Part shown: in pieces, positions 10,642 through 23,935 of the stretch
Layout: every line of letters begins with the position of its first letter
Position numbering within the stretch: the first letter of the stretch is position 1
Assembly (NCBI RefSeq): GCF_964275005.1
Contig: NC_092699.1
Span: 21,624,333-21,688,332 of the forward strand
Length of the DNA: 64,000 nucleotides
Direction of reading: 5' to 3'
From: Diadema setosum
Taxonomy: Eukaryota; Echinodermata; Echinoidea; Diadematoida; Diadematidae
The notes under the pieces: generated by a model
The model's database searches: none
The model's input: only the letters and a program-made list of their open reading frames with translations
What the model was told of the DNA's origin: nothing
Translations under genes and position numbers: made by a program

Positions 10642-11090
10642 ATAAATTACAGATATACTGGTGATGTTCATTATTCCGAAGCTTCTTTAATCCGAAAATG
10701 AAATAAGTTTTTATTCCGAAGCACACGGAATCCCTGTACCGAAATGTCCTTAAAATATCCGAAAATGTATTCTAAAAAAAAATCCGTACACAGTCATGTG
10801 GCTTTATTTCGAAGGTTCCAATCCCTAATCCGAACATGAAAATTATGTGCTTGCAGCAGAACCTTCGGAATTACGAACCTTTCTTGGTTTCAGATTACTT
10901 TCACGAACCCTTGAAATAACGAACATTTTATCTTTTTATTAACGAACCCTCTGAATAACAGACCTTATTTCAGTTTCGGATTAAAGAAACTTCGGAATGA
11001 CGAACCTTATTTCATTTTCGGATTCACGAACCTTCGAAAGTAAGTATTTACGAGCCTTCGGAGTATAACGAACGAACTGTAAACATAACC
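10640..11090. repeat. Degenerate short tandem repeat, core TTCGGAATnACGAACC
   Basis: Phrases such as ATTCCGAAG, AATCCGAAAATGAAATAAG and CCTTCGGAATTACGAACC recur about a dozen times in both orientations, separated by 20-40 bp. No coding potential. Confidence 0.7.
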
Positions 11091-12373
11091 GACAAACTAT
11101 ACCCGAATACAACTGACAGTTGCATACAAAATGATCCAATTACTCAGATACGATCTTATTCACGGAGGGTAAAGCAAACTGAAAACAATGTAAATAATAT
11201 ACACCCCGCAAGACAATTCTACTCATTCTTTTATGTAACAACTGTTCAAACCTTTAACCAACAATCTTCAGTGAGCTTTACACCATTATCGTGTACGGAA
11301 TATAAAGACAACCATATTACCAACGTTAATTAGTAAATAAAAAAAAAATGTTATAACTTTAACCAACACCTGTATAGAGTGTAAACGATAATCAACATTA
11401 GATATAAGTCAACAAACAGATATAACCCACAAAGTCTTAATCAAAATTTGGCTAGGTTTAATGAAAAATTAGTGCTATATCAACTCAGATTGCATTCATG
11501 TGTATCTGAATGTGCATGTATGTGCAAGTGTGTATGTAATTATTATGCTTTTGTCTACATCTAACATTATTGTATTTGCTTCATGTCATTAGACCTTCGT
11601 GTACAAATTGTCATTGTTATTTTGCAATAATTTTGTATCATTTGTTTCAGAAAAAATAAAGTTAAAGAAAGAAAATGCAATGAAACCACATTATCCAAAG
11701 TACTTTGATCCACAAGTGGTTGAAGATTTTGATAAATCACAGGCGATTATATTTAAGCAATAAACCTATAACCTAACCTATAAACCTATAACAATAATTG
11801 TTTGATTCACCAGATAATATTCGGTTGATCAAAATATTAAGGAACAAGATTAACATTTTGAATCAACGTTCTCACACTATATGGTATTAAATTTTTATTG
11901 TCAACTTCCAAGAACCAAGTTTAAAGTTCTTTGGGTAAAGATAATGGGTGATGGGAGGCACCGTCTGAAGGTCAAGCCTATAAGGAAATACTGAACATCA
12001 TGATAACCCGACCGGTATGGTTTAATGAACACGACACGTCACAGTGGTTTAATACATGTCTATATAATATATATTTTATGTATATATATATTTTTTTTTT
12101 CAATAGGTTTGAAAAATGTCACCCGTGGCGTATATACCACAAAGATCCCTGTATTGCCTTTTAATTATGTTCAGTATTATAGCTTTCTATAGTATAGCGA
12201 GTCCAGACAGGGAGAATAGTCTTTAAAAATATGTATAAAATGTGAGATAATCGTTACTTCCTTCAGATCAAAACGTCTGAAACGCATTGTATAATTGTGT
12301 TATTAATTTATTGTATTTATTGATTTATTCAATTGTATTGTAATGTATTCGTCGTCATTTAACGTCATATCAA

Positions 12374-12808
12374 AGTGACGTCATTTTCTAATTAGTAAGC
12401 CTATAGGAGTGTCTATACAGACCAGCATGAACGATTCTGAAATAGTTGAAAATACATATAGAGCCTAATCACGTGACGCTCTTTCAAGCAATCACTCAGA
12501 GGATACATTTTTCTTTTATTTAAATTCAAAATAGTGAGGCCTATACCAAATGTACTTTGTCTTCAGAGTTTCTTCCTGTAACTATATAGGATCAGATATC
12601 ACCGGTATACTTTTGGAGCACCGAGGCCAATAGTTTTAACCAGAATCTCGAAATAAGACAGCGTATTCTTTTAATATATTTGGGAGAAAGATTTAATGTC
12701 GCCATAAGCAGTGACGTCATTTTCCAACTAGCATAGGCCTATACCATATAGAGTGTCAAACAGGTCAACATGTGAAATAGTCAGTTTTGTGAAATAGTTC
12801 AAAATACA
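12374..12808. repeat. Dispersed direct duplication, 336-bp offset
   Basis: AGTGACGTCATTTTC and the downstream phrases AGGCCTATA/AGCCTATAG, AGTGTC, CAGnnCA and AATAGTTnAAAATACAT occur in order from 12374 and again from 12710. The second copy is immediately followed by the element at 12811. Confidence 0.65.
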
Positions 12809-12810
12809 TG

Positions 12811-13791
12811 CACTCAGCAAAAAAGAAAGCAAACACTTTTTCCGGTTCATATTTTTCATAGAAGATTTTGATAAAAATCATTGTCACATACCATAATAAA
12901 GATTATCTAATTGGCTATCAGCCTGGTAGGTTTATACCAATATTAAGGGAAACTTTCGCGTGATGAAGTGACCGTTTGTTTTTGTTCGCCGAGGCAGAAA
13001 AAAAAAGCGAAAATTAACATATTGAAATTCATTTGCAAATGCCCTTCAAGATAGCAATGATGAAAAAGACCAATTTAACGCAATGAGAGACACGAATGGA
13101 AAAACAGAAATAAGTTTCTATTCTCATGTTTCTCTTTATATCTCAAATAAAAACATATAGTGGGGAAACTGCATAAGAATTTTCTGTCAACTCAAACTTT
13201 AACCACATTTATAGGGGTAAGTCGCAAAGATGATTAAATCGACAGAATTTCTTCATTTCACATTTTCACTAAGGAATTTTAGAATGCATGAGACAAATTC
13301 AGCCCCAAATATTATATCAAATTTTAATTCTTAATATGGAATAACGTTTCAAATTTCTACCATCTTCGTTATCATTGCTTCTTTTCTTATGTCTTTATTT
13401 GACTGTGGATTTGAAAGCAGATTCTTCATTTTCCGCCATTGTTGCCTTTCTTTATCTTCGAAGACTTATAATTATTATAAAGATCTAAGGTGGATTTTTG
13501 TAAATAAATTTGCATTTCATTGTGTTGAGTTTGTCTTTTGTTCTCATTGGTATATGGAAGAGCTCATACGCTTGAATAACAACTTGTCCATTTTTGCAAT
13601 TTTTACTTTCGTGCCTTGGAAGATAAAAACGAACATTTCCACCTACCTGAAAAAAAAATTCCTTGTTTATTGACCTATAGGGTGATAGCCAATCAAATTA
13701 CCTTTAACATTATATATATCATTATTGGCCAAATAATCTATGAGAAAGATGGACTTGAAAAAATTGTTTGCTTTCTGTTTTTCACTGAGTG
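12811..13791. mobile_element. Non-autonomous inverted-repeat DNA element, about 980 bp
   Basis: The left end CACTCAGCAAAAAAGAAAGC and the right end (complement reads CACTCAGTGAAAAACAGAAA) match inversely, as do the subterminal phrases ATTGGCTATC and GATAGCCAAT. The terminal inverted repeats are therefore longer than 100 bp with mismatches. The inner ORFs are short and look non-coding. Confidence 0.75.
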
Positions 13792-15068
13792 TGTTTAATT
13801 ACGTGAAGCTTTTCATTCAGTTTGTTTCTTTGTTTGGTTTATTTCTGCATTTTCTTTCTCCGAATACAATTGCAAATGAAAACAGAATGATACAGATAAC
13901 ATACAAATCAATACAAAAAAGAAAATATCATTTGCGTAACAACATCTAGTCTGAAGTGACATATGAATCAAAATAACATATTAAGGCATACTGTATCTAT
14001 TAACAAAGGAGAAATCAATACAGGGGACCATCATCATAAGCAGAGCTTGACGTGGATGAGGCCCTATCTGAATATGTGATACCAATATAATACAACACAA
14101 CCAATTATAATATATGTACTCATAAAACTCTTAATCTTAATACACGAAACACATCTTGCTAGAGAAAAAAGAAAAAAAAAAGAGTCACTAGAGGATCATT
14201 CTTTTTAAGATAAAACAAAAACTGTGAGTCTCAGTACTTTCATTGTACTAATGATTGACTTCGGGGCTGTGCCCCTCAGTGAAAACTAGTAGTTAGTATA
14301 TTTTTTACAGTGTGCTAACTAGTATCTCGAGACATACTCTGGTAAGTGGTATAAAAGGGAAATGGGCATACTTAGTACTAGCAAGGAGGTACTAGATGAA
14401 TTTCACTATATGTTTTCGTATGACCCTTCTTTGAAAAGGAAAGACAGTTATATTTAAGCAATCATTATTTGGTTGAACGTCCTTGCTCAGTGCACATGTC
14501 CAGATTATTTTCATGTTCGCATTTAGGACAGCTTAAAAGGTTTGTCAGGCTGATCATGTCATATTTTGCAAATTTGCAGAAGCCTGAACAAGTTGAGTGT
14601 ACTTTAGTCAAGAAAGAAAATATTGTAACTCGTAGTGGTAGAAAAATTAAGCATCCAGTGATACTCGATCTATAGCAGTTGTATGTTACGATTGTTTGGT
14701 GTATATCACTGGATTATGTTTTATAGTAGGTATAGACTATTTTATATACATCATTGTAATATATCACAAACATGTATTCTTTGTTGATATTGTAATGACC
14801 ATTATTATCTTGTATTTATGTGTTTTACTCTCATACCCCGGAATGGGGTCGGAAGAGTCAATAAAATCTAAATCTAACTAGGCGAAGCAAAATAATACAG
14901 AAAGTTGTACATGAAACGTTATGCCGCTAGTCTGTGCGATTATGTTGGGAATTCCAAACTCTATTTTCGTGAAAATGACGCATTCCCGAAGAAGCCAAGC
15001 CCACGTCTCCATGCTTTGCCAGCAAAGACCGTACATGACAGGTGCCAGTCACAAAACAGTCTACTGAG

Positions 15069-15275
15069 TACTGTACGTTCGCGTACAGATATTTTCGCGA
15101 ATTGCTACTTGGGGGGACATTTGCGCGTGTTGTTAATTTCGCGGTTGTGACGGTCTAACTGAACGTAAGTATTTGCGCGTTGTTATTTCCGCGTGTTGTT
15201 ATTTTCGCGGTTCAAAGGCGATTCGCGAAATTCGCGAAAATAAAACCACCGCGAAAATTTCAGCTCGTACAGTAT
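15069..15275. mobile_element. Small inverted-repeat element rich in TTTCGCG motifs
   Basis: The left TACTGTACG and right CGTACAGTA ends are inverted. The core repeats ATTTTCGCG and CGCGAAAAT several times. No coding sequence. Confidence 0.6.
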
Positions 15276-18200
15276 ATCATAGAGCGGTAGGTCTATACAT
15301 TTGTCATCACACAGCGAATTAATTGCGAGTACAAAGACGTGATATTCGCCGAGGAAGCGGACTGCGAAGGAAGGGTAATGTAATGCAATATGAAACATGT
15401 TACTCGGTTTGATAAGGCTTTTGTGACGGGCACAGTTTTTTAATCAGTCTGTCGATGGTAGTGTACCCCTCACGATAAAAAGGTTATTTTTGTCATTATG
15501 ACAAATATGTTATAATAACTATTGTCTTCCGGTATCCGAGTAGGCCTATATGGCTTCGTAATTCCAGCACACGTGAAGTCCCTAGTCCCATTCGTTATAA
15601 ATGATGCTATGTTAAGTCGGGTATGCATGGGCATAGAATGGAATCTCGAAACATTGTCATTGAAAGTCACAGTAAGCTCACAAGTGTTTGGTGGACCTTT
15701 CAAATCGGCGGGCTAGTATTTTTGCTAATAGGCACTAGCATTTCATTATGTCACGGTCCCCTGCGCCCCTCAATTTAACCGGAGATTCAAATACCTAGTA
15801 AAATTGCTGAAGACACACTTTACTTTTCATTGCTTTTTAGACTAGTTTTATTCAATTTCCGCTCATAAATTTACATGCTTTCTTTACGACATTTTGCATG
15901 TTAAACATTAGTTGTTAGATAGATCAGTGAATGAAACTGCCCATGTCGCAAAAAGGGATGATATCTCTTTATGATATTTAAACGAAAGATCTAAAGTTTA
16001 GCTGTTTATATCTCTAAAGTGATTGCTCTCTGAATACTGGCTCCAGATCTGAAATGTTAATTTCTAGATAGGGTTTCTAGTGAGTAGTTCTACACCTTTC
16101 TGCTTAACGCCGTCGCGGGGCGCTGTAACATAGTACAGTACGTATTTGTCCGTATATGGGGTCGCTGCTGCGGTTACTTTCTGCTCTGCTCTTACTACAC
16201 ACTAACGTTAGAGTCTATGGGCATTTCCGTGAGTTGTGCGACATGACCACCAAAATTTTACCCACATATTTCAGGACAACTGATGATCTTACTTTGTTAG
16301 CCATAGTTTGAAGTGTGTGAAACCAACTTTACATTTAAGAGAAGTTCTCTTTTGTGCATTTTCATACCTTTTGAAACCAGAAAGCATTTTTTGACCTAAA
16401 AATCCCTAAAAATGCATTTTTGTTGCTCTTTGCAAATCCATATTTTTTATATTTGAGGCTCAAATCAAACTTTGTTTGGTTTTACAAATCAAAAATATAT
16501 TAATCTAGCAGTAAATAAAGTGGAGACCTCGATATAAGATATTACTTCGGACACCAGCGTGCTCTTACATAGCTCGAGAAGCTGCTGTAACGTGAGTTAC
16601 CGAAACATGAACTTTTTAACCTAGCAATTTTACTATGCCCAACTGAGACATGGTATTTTGGATTATCAAATGACTATGCAGCACACATCCAAGAAATATG
16701 ATGGGACTTATAGTCTTTGCTTCAAATTCTCATAACAGAGGTCTTAAAATTGTAACGTGAGTTACCATGTAACGTGAGTTACCACAATGTAATGTGAGTT
16801 ACCGACATGATTTTTCTTTAATACCAAGAAATGATATGAAGGTTGTGATTGTAAGTAACCAATGAGTACATGATTACTGAACTCTTGTGGTCTATTTCCA
16901 GTAGATTGTTATTCTCTTGGTCTCTCTCTCTGTCACCAAACCAACTGGTCTACATGTACAATGTATTAATTACACATCACTTGTTCATCACATGTTAACT
17001 TCCGAAAGAAACTGTTCCATATTTACTATTTAATATTACAGTGCATGTATACTGATCTGTTACGAAAGTTGTTAAAAGACAATTCCAGGCTTTCAAGCAG
17101 GATAACGTAAAAAAGTAGGAATAAAGTAGGAACAAAATCTTTCAAAAAGTAGGAAAAAGTAGGACATGAGAGGAAAAAAGTAGGGCATTAAAGAAAAAAA
17201 GTAGGAATAAATGAGGACATGTGCAGGCTTTTTGGAGTAGTTTTTGTCAATACTCACCAGAACTCTTGATGTTACATGTACTCACAACCCTGCTGCCTCA
17301 GCCTCACTATTGCTCCTGGGAGAGCCTGAAAAATACAACAAAGGCAGACGTTCGTTAGAACAATGTCAGGTAACAAGCACAAATGCATGTTCAACCGTAC
17401 AGTCAGTATGAATCTTGATCACTTATTACAATACTTACATAGAAAAGACATAATTTTGTGATTGACATGAACACCTACCATATATGTGATCCTGCATCGC
17501 AACACCAACAAAAAGTTGCCAAACATGGATTTTTAATTAAGAGCAGATTCTGAAAGAACAAACTTAAAGATGAAAATGATGTATATCTCGATTCAAATGG
17601 ACTCTCCTAACCGATCCTAATATTGGAATGAAAGCACACACTCCGGAAAATGTGAACTGAGAAAAGGGGCTCCTGAAGTATAGCGTTTATTCAAGCGCTC
17701 AATCTTTATCAAGCCGTGCTAGCTGTGCAATGAATGGAACAAATAACAGAATGTTAACCACTGGAGCTACAACAATGAAGAGATTATCAGATTAAGCTGT
17801 GCATGCTTTATTAACACATTCTGTAGGTGATCAATGCCAACTTTCAAAGCAGAAGCATCGTCCTTTCTAAAGTTATTGGAGTTGAAAGTTAAAAGTATGG
17901 ACAGGGTTTTTAAGAAATGAAAAGATGACTATGAGAAACACCTAATCACATTATTCTACCAAAAAGTGCATGTTCCAGAAAAAAAAAAAAACTGCTAAAA
18001 AACACAATTTCCTTTTCGTTTTATGATCCCAAACTTTATTATAATATATAAGAAGACTTGCCCTTTCAGAAAATATGAAAAACTCAAGACTGGCTGGATT
18101 GGCCCATATCATCTATTTTCAGTCCTAATACAAAATCAGTGCATGCGACTTTTTGTTGGTTTTGTGATGGACGGTCACATATCATCCCACAAAATATGAC

Positions 18201-18432
18201 ATAAACATTCCATGATGTGTAAGTTATACATTTATGCCAAAGGTATGTTATACACTTCCATAATTAAAAGATGGCATCTTTTATCTACATTCATTTGAAT
18301 GTTTTGAAGTTGTGAAGATATGTGTTTCATTCCAAAATGTAAAAAAGATTGGAAATAAGGATATTTGACAAAAGCAATTTTAAAAAAGATGACACTTATC
18401 TACATTCATTTGAAGTTGTGGAGATGTTTCCT

Positions 18433-19210
18433 TTAACCCTATCCTAACTGGGGGGGGGGGGGGGTCAAATTGACCCCCCCCTTGACGTTTCGCGCCATGA
18501 TTCCGCAACGCGCAAAGATTTTGCTGCGTCGTTTCATGACTTTTTTCATTCGAGTCTCCCGCATATTTTGAGACCAAACGTCCGGGTACACGGTTCTGAA
18601 GTTATGCAATGTTTTGCATATGCATGTCAACCCGAAAAACGCTCAAATTCATGATTTCGTGTGCAAATCCAATGCAAACTGTGTTTTTTTGTTTAATTGA
18701 TATAAATTAGATTATTTCAACTTTTAACCATTGAAATAAATCAATTCTAATGTAGATAAGCTTGAAAAAGTGCCTCCAACAAATTTTTGCAAAAAAACAA
18801 TAGAAAACAAAAGATCGAAAAAACAATAAAATACATAAGAAATTAACAAAACAATAAAAAACAAAAGAAAATGATTTTGATTGCGCTATTTTTTTACTAG
18901 AAAATTGTTTGATGTGTCTTGAGGAACTCTGACACAAAAATTTAATAATCCTTCAGTCTTTTTGATGGAGTTATAGGTGAAAATATGATTTCATGCGTTA
19001 ATTTGCATAATTAATTTATTAAAAAATATGAAATCAAAATTTTTCTATTGTATGACCATGTACTCTTGTAGTTGACATCCGGCTCTATGTTCAGGCAAAA
19101 TTTTGCGGCGATCGCGCGATCGGCGGCCGAGATCTGAAGGGGGGGTCAAATTGACCCCCCCCCCCCCAGTAAAAACTTGGTCTCAAATAGCCCAGTTAGA
19201 ATAGGGTTAA
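18433..19210. mobile_element. piggyBac-like MITE, copy 1 (TTAA flanked, G/C-run ends)
   Basis: It starts TTAACCCTATCCTAACTGGG and ends with the inverse (CCCAGTTAGAATAGGGTTAA, one mismatch). TTAA target duplication and ends beginning CCCTA are hallmarks of piggyBac elements. Just inside each end is a G-run with GGGTCAAATTGACCC, itself a palindrome. No transposase, 778 bp. Confidence 0.8.
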
Positions 19211-19333
19211 ATGTGTGGATATAATGGATATAAGGATGTAAGGATGTTTGACAAAGCTATTAAGTGATGCTCACAACAACTTAGTATGCTTTCAAGTTCC
19301 AGCTGAATGACCATGAGATAAGAAATATACTTA

Positions 19334-19790
19334 CTTTCCAAGAGACTTTCAATTTCAAATACATGTAAGCACTTAACATGTGTTCAAACATTTCAAAATA
19401 ACAGGATAATGTAAACTACTTATATGTAGCACTCAGTATTAGTCTCTGAGAGCATGGAGCTACTAACAGTAGCTCCATGCTGAGAGCATGTGTTATCATA
19501 TTACATTTGATTTCTAGCAAGACATGCATGAAGAATGGGTTGTCTCATGACAGTGAGGCCTTATGAAGTGAAATTATATCTTTCCAAGAGACTTTCAATT
19601 TCAAATACATGTAAGCACTTAACATGTTTTCAAACATTTCAAAATAACAGGATAATTTAAACTACTTATATGTAGCACTCAGTATTAGTCTCTGAGAGCA
19701 TGTGTTATCATATTACATTTCTAGCAAGACATGCATGAAGAATGGGTTGTCTCATGACAGTGAGGCCTTACGAAGTGAAAGATCTACCAA
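19334..19790. repeat. 246-bp tandem duplication
   Basis: CTTTCCAAGAGACTTTCAAT starts units at 19334 and 19580, and near-identical text follows through to GTGAGGCCTTA. Only unit 1 carries a 31-bp perfect hairpin (19451-19481). Confidence 0.9.
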
Positions 19791-22493
19791 TGCATTGACA
19801 TCTTTATTTTGCAAATCCTGGCCCACTACAAATCTACACACTCAGATACTGTGAGTTTATGGCACAGTGTCCACAACTGAATTTCAAGTGATATAGATTA
19901 TCTTCATAATCATATGATATAGATGGAAACACAAGGCAAGCTCAATTTAAAACACTTAAACCAATAGAACACAAAATATCCAAAGAGAGAGAGAGAAAAA
20001 AAGTAAATACTTTACATTTCAGCATCAGGGAAATGTAGTATTCTTGCATGTAGAGTAACATAACACTGCAATATAACCAAATGACTCCACTTTACAAGAT
20101 GTGAGGAGCATACATGTACATACTGCTTTTTGTTTCTCACTATCTGTAGTCTTACCGACTTTATAGGGAGCAAAAATGACTCTATTTTTTGATAATTTTC
20201 TGTAGATAACAAATAAATATGTTTTCATTTCTTTGGTGTTCTGTTGATGCTAGATTCCATCAATTCTTGAATCAACTTACATTTGTTAATTTAGAAAGAG
20301 GTGTAGAAAATAATCATTCTGTACTTTCCACGGACTTACTACTGTTTGCAATATTTGCCACATTTACTGGAGATAGTTAATAGTTCTATATTCAACTGTT
20401 TTTTCACCTCATCATGACCCTTTTTGTTGAATACACATACAGCTATTTGACCTTTTCAAGAAGATTCTCCATTTTGCAATTATTCCAGGCACCTTTAAGT
20501 TCATTCAATATTGTTGAAATCAAACTTCTTCATATATTTTGAGAATATTACATCCTTCCGCCTTTGAAATTTTGCATGGTTGAGATTCTGCTTTTCATTC
20601 TCCAGATATTTTGCTGGCTCAGTATTTCAGCATGTTAATCTTATAAACTACTCTTTGCAAGATCTGGAGAATAAATAAACAGTGACTGTCATTATCATTT
20701 TAGTCCTTGCTAGCTTCTCTGATTTCTCTGGTTGTTTGAGAGCAAATACACTCTAGAAAATCTGTATATTTACCATGCAGTTCCCATTCCCCCCCCCCCT
20801 TAAATACAGTGTATTTGTGCCCTTTCAATTTTGATACTCTCCACTGTTCTGTTGGTTTTCACCTTCAACTTACAGTTTTGTATGTTGACACAATTGGCAT
20901 ACACATCCATCCATTCACTTTTTTCTTCTTTAAAAAGTTTCCCTGTCTCACATTTTACCAAGACTCTTTCAGATGGTTCAATATTTTGGATATGTCACTT
21001 CAAATGACTCATCACACTTTGACTACTTTCATTACGAGATTTCTGTTCTACCATTTTCTCACATCTTGTTCAAACTAGCTGGGTAATAAAAAGATGTTCA
21101 GCGTTAACTAAAATTTGCAAGATCTGTGGAATAAAAAGACATCATGGCTTCTACTTTTTCTGCAAGTTGTTTCCTCCAAACTTAACAAACTGTTCTTGGC
21201 GGTTCAACTTAAAACATCCACACACTTGCTCTTATTTGTGGAATATGCATTCATTATCTTTCCTAAATGCTCTAGATGGTTTTTCTCTCTACATATTCCT
21301 GATAGTTTGTAAGTGTCGTCAGGAAGTGAACTTCAAAGTCTCATGGTTTAAACTTCAATCAATCTTTAAACGTTACTGAATTATTATTTTTGTGTTCGTT
21401 TTCTGTGAAGTTCCTCCATTTCCTACTTTCTTTTAAGTTCTTCGAGGTAAATGTATATGTCTTACCTATGATGCAATTCAACCTCTTAAACAATACTTGC
21501 AAGATGTATACACGCCATCAACTTTTAAGATTGTCCATAAAGAGGTTTCTGCTCTATTAGTCTTTATCTTTCACGATGGCTAAGTAATTACTGTTGTTCT
21601 CACTCCTTGTTAACAATTTGTGGGATCTGTTAATTAAACATTTCTTTTTTGTTCATCTGATTTTTCAGCAACTAACTTTCCTCAGCTGTTTACCTTCAGA
21701 TGAATTAAGGTTTTTAGTAGTCATTATCTACCATCTGCCCATGATTCAAATAGATATCACAAGTCATATGTCTCATGTTAAAGGTCCAGTTTACCTGTGG
21801 GAGCAGTGCTTTTGATTTAGCCTCAGTAATATGCAAGTTTCATACAAATGGGTCCCTACCAATCCATGCTTTCTTGGGAATAACTCATCCTCACATCAAC
21901 CAGATCTAGTTTCTGTGGTGAAACACTTACTTTTATATTAAGTTTTTCATATTGCAATCACTGTTAATTATTATCAAAACATATATTATTGAAGGATTTC
22001 AGGCAAAGGGGATCTGAAGGTGTCATTTCTTGTTTTGACATGACCTTTACGATTTACGTAGTAAACCATATTTTCGCAAAGGAAATTTCTGGTTTCTGAG
22101 GATTTGCATTCCAGCACATGCATTAGACATGATATGCTTGAACTCTACATCCATTAAAACTGGCTGTAGGCAGCATTTTTCCCTCAGTTGTATTCTTTGG
22201 AAGTCACATGTCAAATTCTACTTTTAAGTATGGCAAGCTTACCTGGTAATTTTGAGCGATGATGAGAGCTTGTTGAGCGCTGCTCCAAGTCCTAGGCTGC
22301 AATATAAGTGGGATCAATCACATCTGCACAGGAGCAAAAACTGAGGCTGGCAGCAGTCTTGTGGTTGATTGGTTTGTGTTATCCCTCTTTCATGCTGAAG
22401 AGGCTCTCCCCACCAGTAAGAATCTGCAACTAGAGTCTACTCATCATTTCTGAATATAAACTATTCAAGTACCAGGTAGCCTTGCACATTTTT
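19791..22493. other. A+T-rich stretch, nothing recognisable
   Basis: No conserved coding segment. Phrases such as TTTGCAAGATCTG(T)GGA-AATAAA recur loosely near 20655 and 21112, hinting at old diverged repeats, but alignment by eye is not convincing. Confidence 0.5.
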
Positions 22494-23935
22494 TTATGCC
22501 TCCGCCACGAAGTGGTGCCGGAGGCATTATGTTTTCGGGTTGTCCGTCCGTCCGTCCGTCCGTCCGTCCGTCCTTCCGTCCGTCCGTAATGAATTTTGTG
22601 GACAAGGTAACTATCAAAACCTGTTGAGGTATCCTAATGAAACTTGGCATGTATGTGTATTAGGGGGTGAAGTTGTGCCTATCAACTTTTGGGTGCACAT
22701 GCTCAAGGTCAAAGGTCAAAAGGTCAAGGTCAAATACATAAAATTTCACTATTTCCACCATATCTATTGAATGCCTGAAGATATTTTTTTGAAACTTGGT
22801 GTATACATGTATTACCCAATCAAGATTCTCTGGTGAAAGTTTGGGTCATGAGGTCAAAGGTCAAAAGGTCAGGGTCAAATACATAAAATTTCACTATTGC
22901 CACCGTATCTATTGAATGCCTGAAGATATTTTCTTCAAACTTAGTGTATACATGTATTACCCAATTAAGATTCTCTGGTGAAAGTTTGGGTCATGAGGTC
23001 AAAGGTCAAAAGGTCAGGGTCAAATATATAAAATTTCACTATTTCCACCATATCTATTGAATGCCTGAAGATATTTTCTTGGAACTTAGTGTATACATGT
23101 ATTACCCAATTAAGATTCTCTGGTGAAAGTTTGGGTCATGAGGTCAAAGGTCAAAGGTCAAAAGGTCAAGTAGAAATATTAAAACTTCTTTTTTTTCTCT
23201 GTACCTTGGAAAATTGTTCAAGGTATCTTCATGGAACGTATAGTATATACATGTACTGACTGATTATCTAGAGAATGTAGGGTTCATGGGGTCAAAGGTC
23301 AGGGGTCAAAGGTCAAGTGCAAGACTTCAAAATTTTACTATTACCCTCATATTCATGCAATGCCAGCAGGGTTATTTTTTTACACTTGGTGTATGCATGT
23401 GTAACCTAATAGAAATTCTCTGGAAAGTTTTTTTTTTTTTTCTTTTTGCCTCAAAGGTCAAAAGGTCAAAGATCAATTGAAAGTGCTGAACTAACTTTTT
23501 CCTCCATATCTCGGAAGTGGCTCAAGTTACCTTGAAACTTAGTACATATTATGCATGTTCTACCTGAAAGTAATTATCTCATGAATTTTAGGGTCAAGGG
23601 CCAGATGAAAATGGTAACAATTTACTATTCAATTCAGAAATTGCACTTTTTCTCCACACCTGTACCTTGAAAATTACTCATTGCCTAAATGTATGAATGG
23701 TTCAAAGTCAAGTTAAAGTCCTTAAATCCCTAGATACATGCTCTCCTATTCATCCAATTAAACCTACGTCAAGGAAGGTGAACATTCAACACATTTGTGA
23801 CAAACTTGTCATTCCAATATTTTGCCAATTTTGTGAAAATGTAATCACACAGTGTCCACACGTACTATCTAGACCTATTGGGAAAATCATGCATTATGGC
23901 GGAGGCATACCAGTCGCCATAGCGACATTTCTAGT
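22494..23935. mobile_element. Non-autonomous element with TATGCCTCCGCC ends, copy 1
   Basis: It starts TATGCCTCCGCC and ends GGCGGAGGCATA, followed by CGCCATAGCGACATTTCTAG. The left end is followed by a (GTCC)n tract and then by 145-bp tandem units rich in AGGTCA. No ORF of note; the (GTCC)n gives spurious DGRTDGRTDG-type peptides. The same family recurs at 29187. Confidence 0.8.
22706..23180. repeat. 145-bp tandem units carrying AGGTCA direct repeats
   Basis: TAAAATTTCACTATT begins successive units near 22738, 22883 and 23028. Each unit ends with clusters such as AGGTCAAAGGTCA (for example 22706-22718), which match the DR1 nuclear-receptor consensus exactly. Confidence 0.85.

Larger units (their letters stand above)
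8717..16218. other. Spacer upstream of caspase A: no gene seen
   Basis: No conserved coding segment was found on either strand. Its content is the repeats listed separately at 9971, 10303, 10640, 12374, 12811 and 15069, plus A+T-rich unique sequence. The promoter and any 5' non-coding exons of caspase A should lie here, but none can be placed from sequence alone. Confidence 0.6.

Noticed and set aside
14469-14675. Short plus-strand ORF ending in RSGRKIKHP, loosely like the tail of an LTR-retroelement polyprotein
   Set aside because: Too short, and no protease, polymerase, integrase or paired LTR was seen nearby; at most an old fossil trace.
22465-22650. ORFs with DGRTDGRTDG and SVRPSVRPSV peptides, here and at 29185-29509
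   Set aside because: Translation of the (GTCC)n tract of the TATGCCTCCGCC elements.
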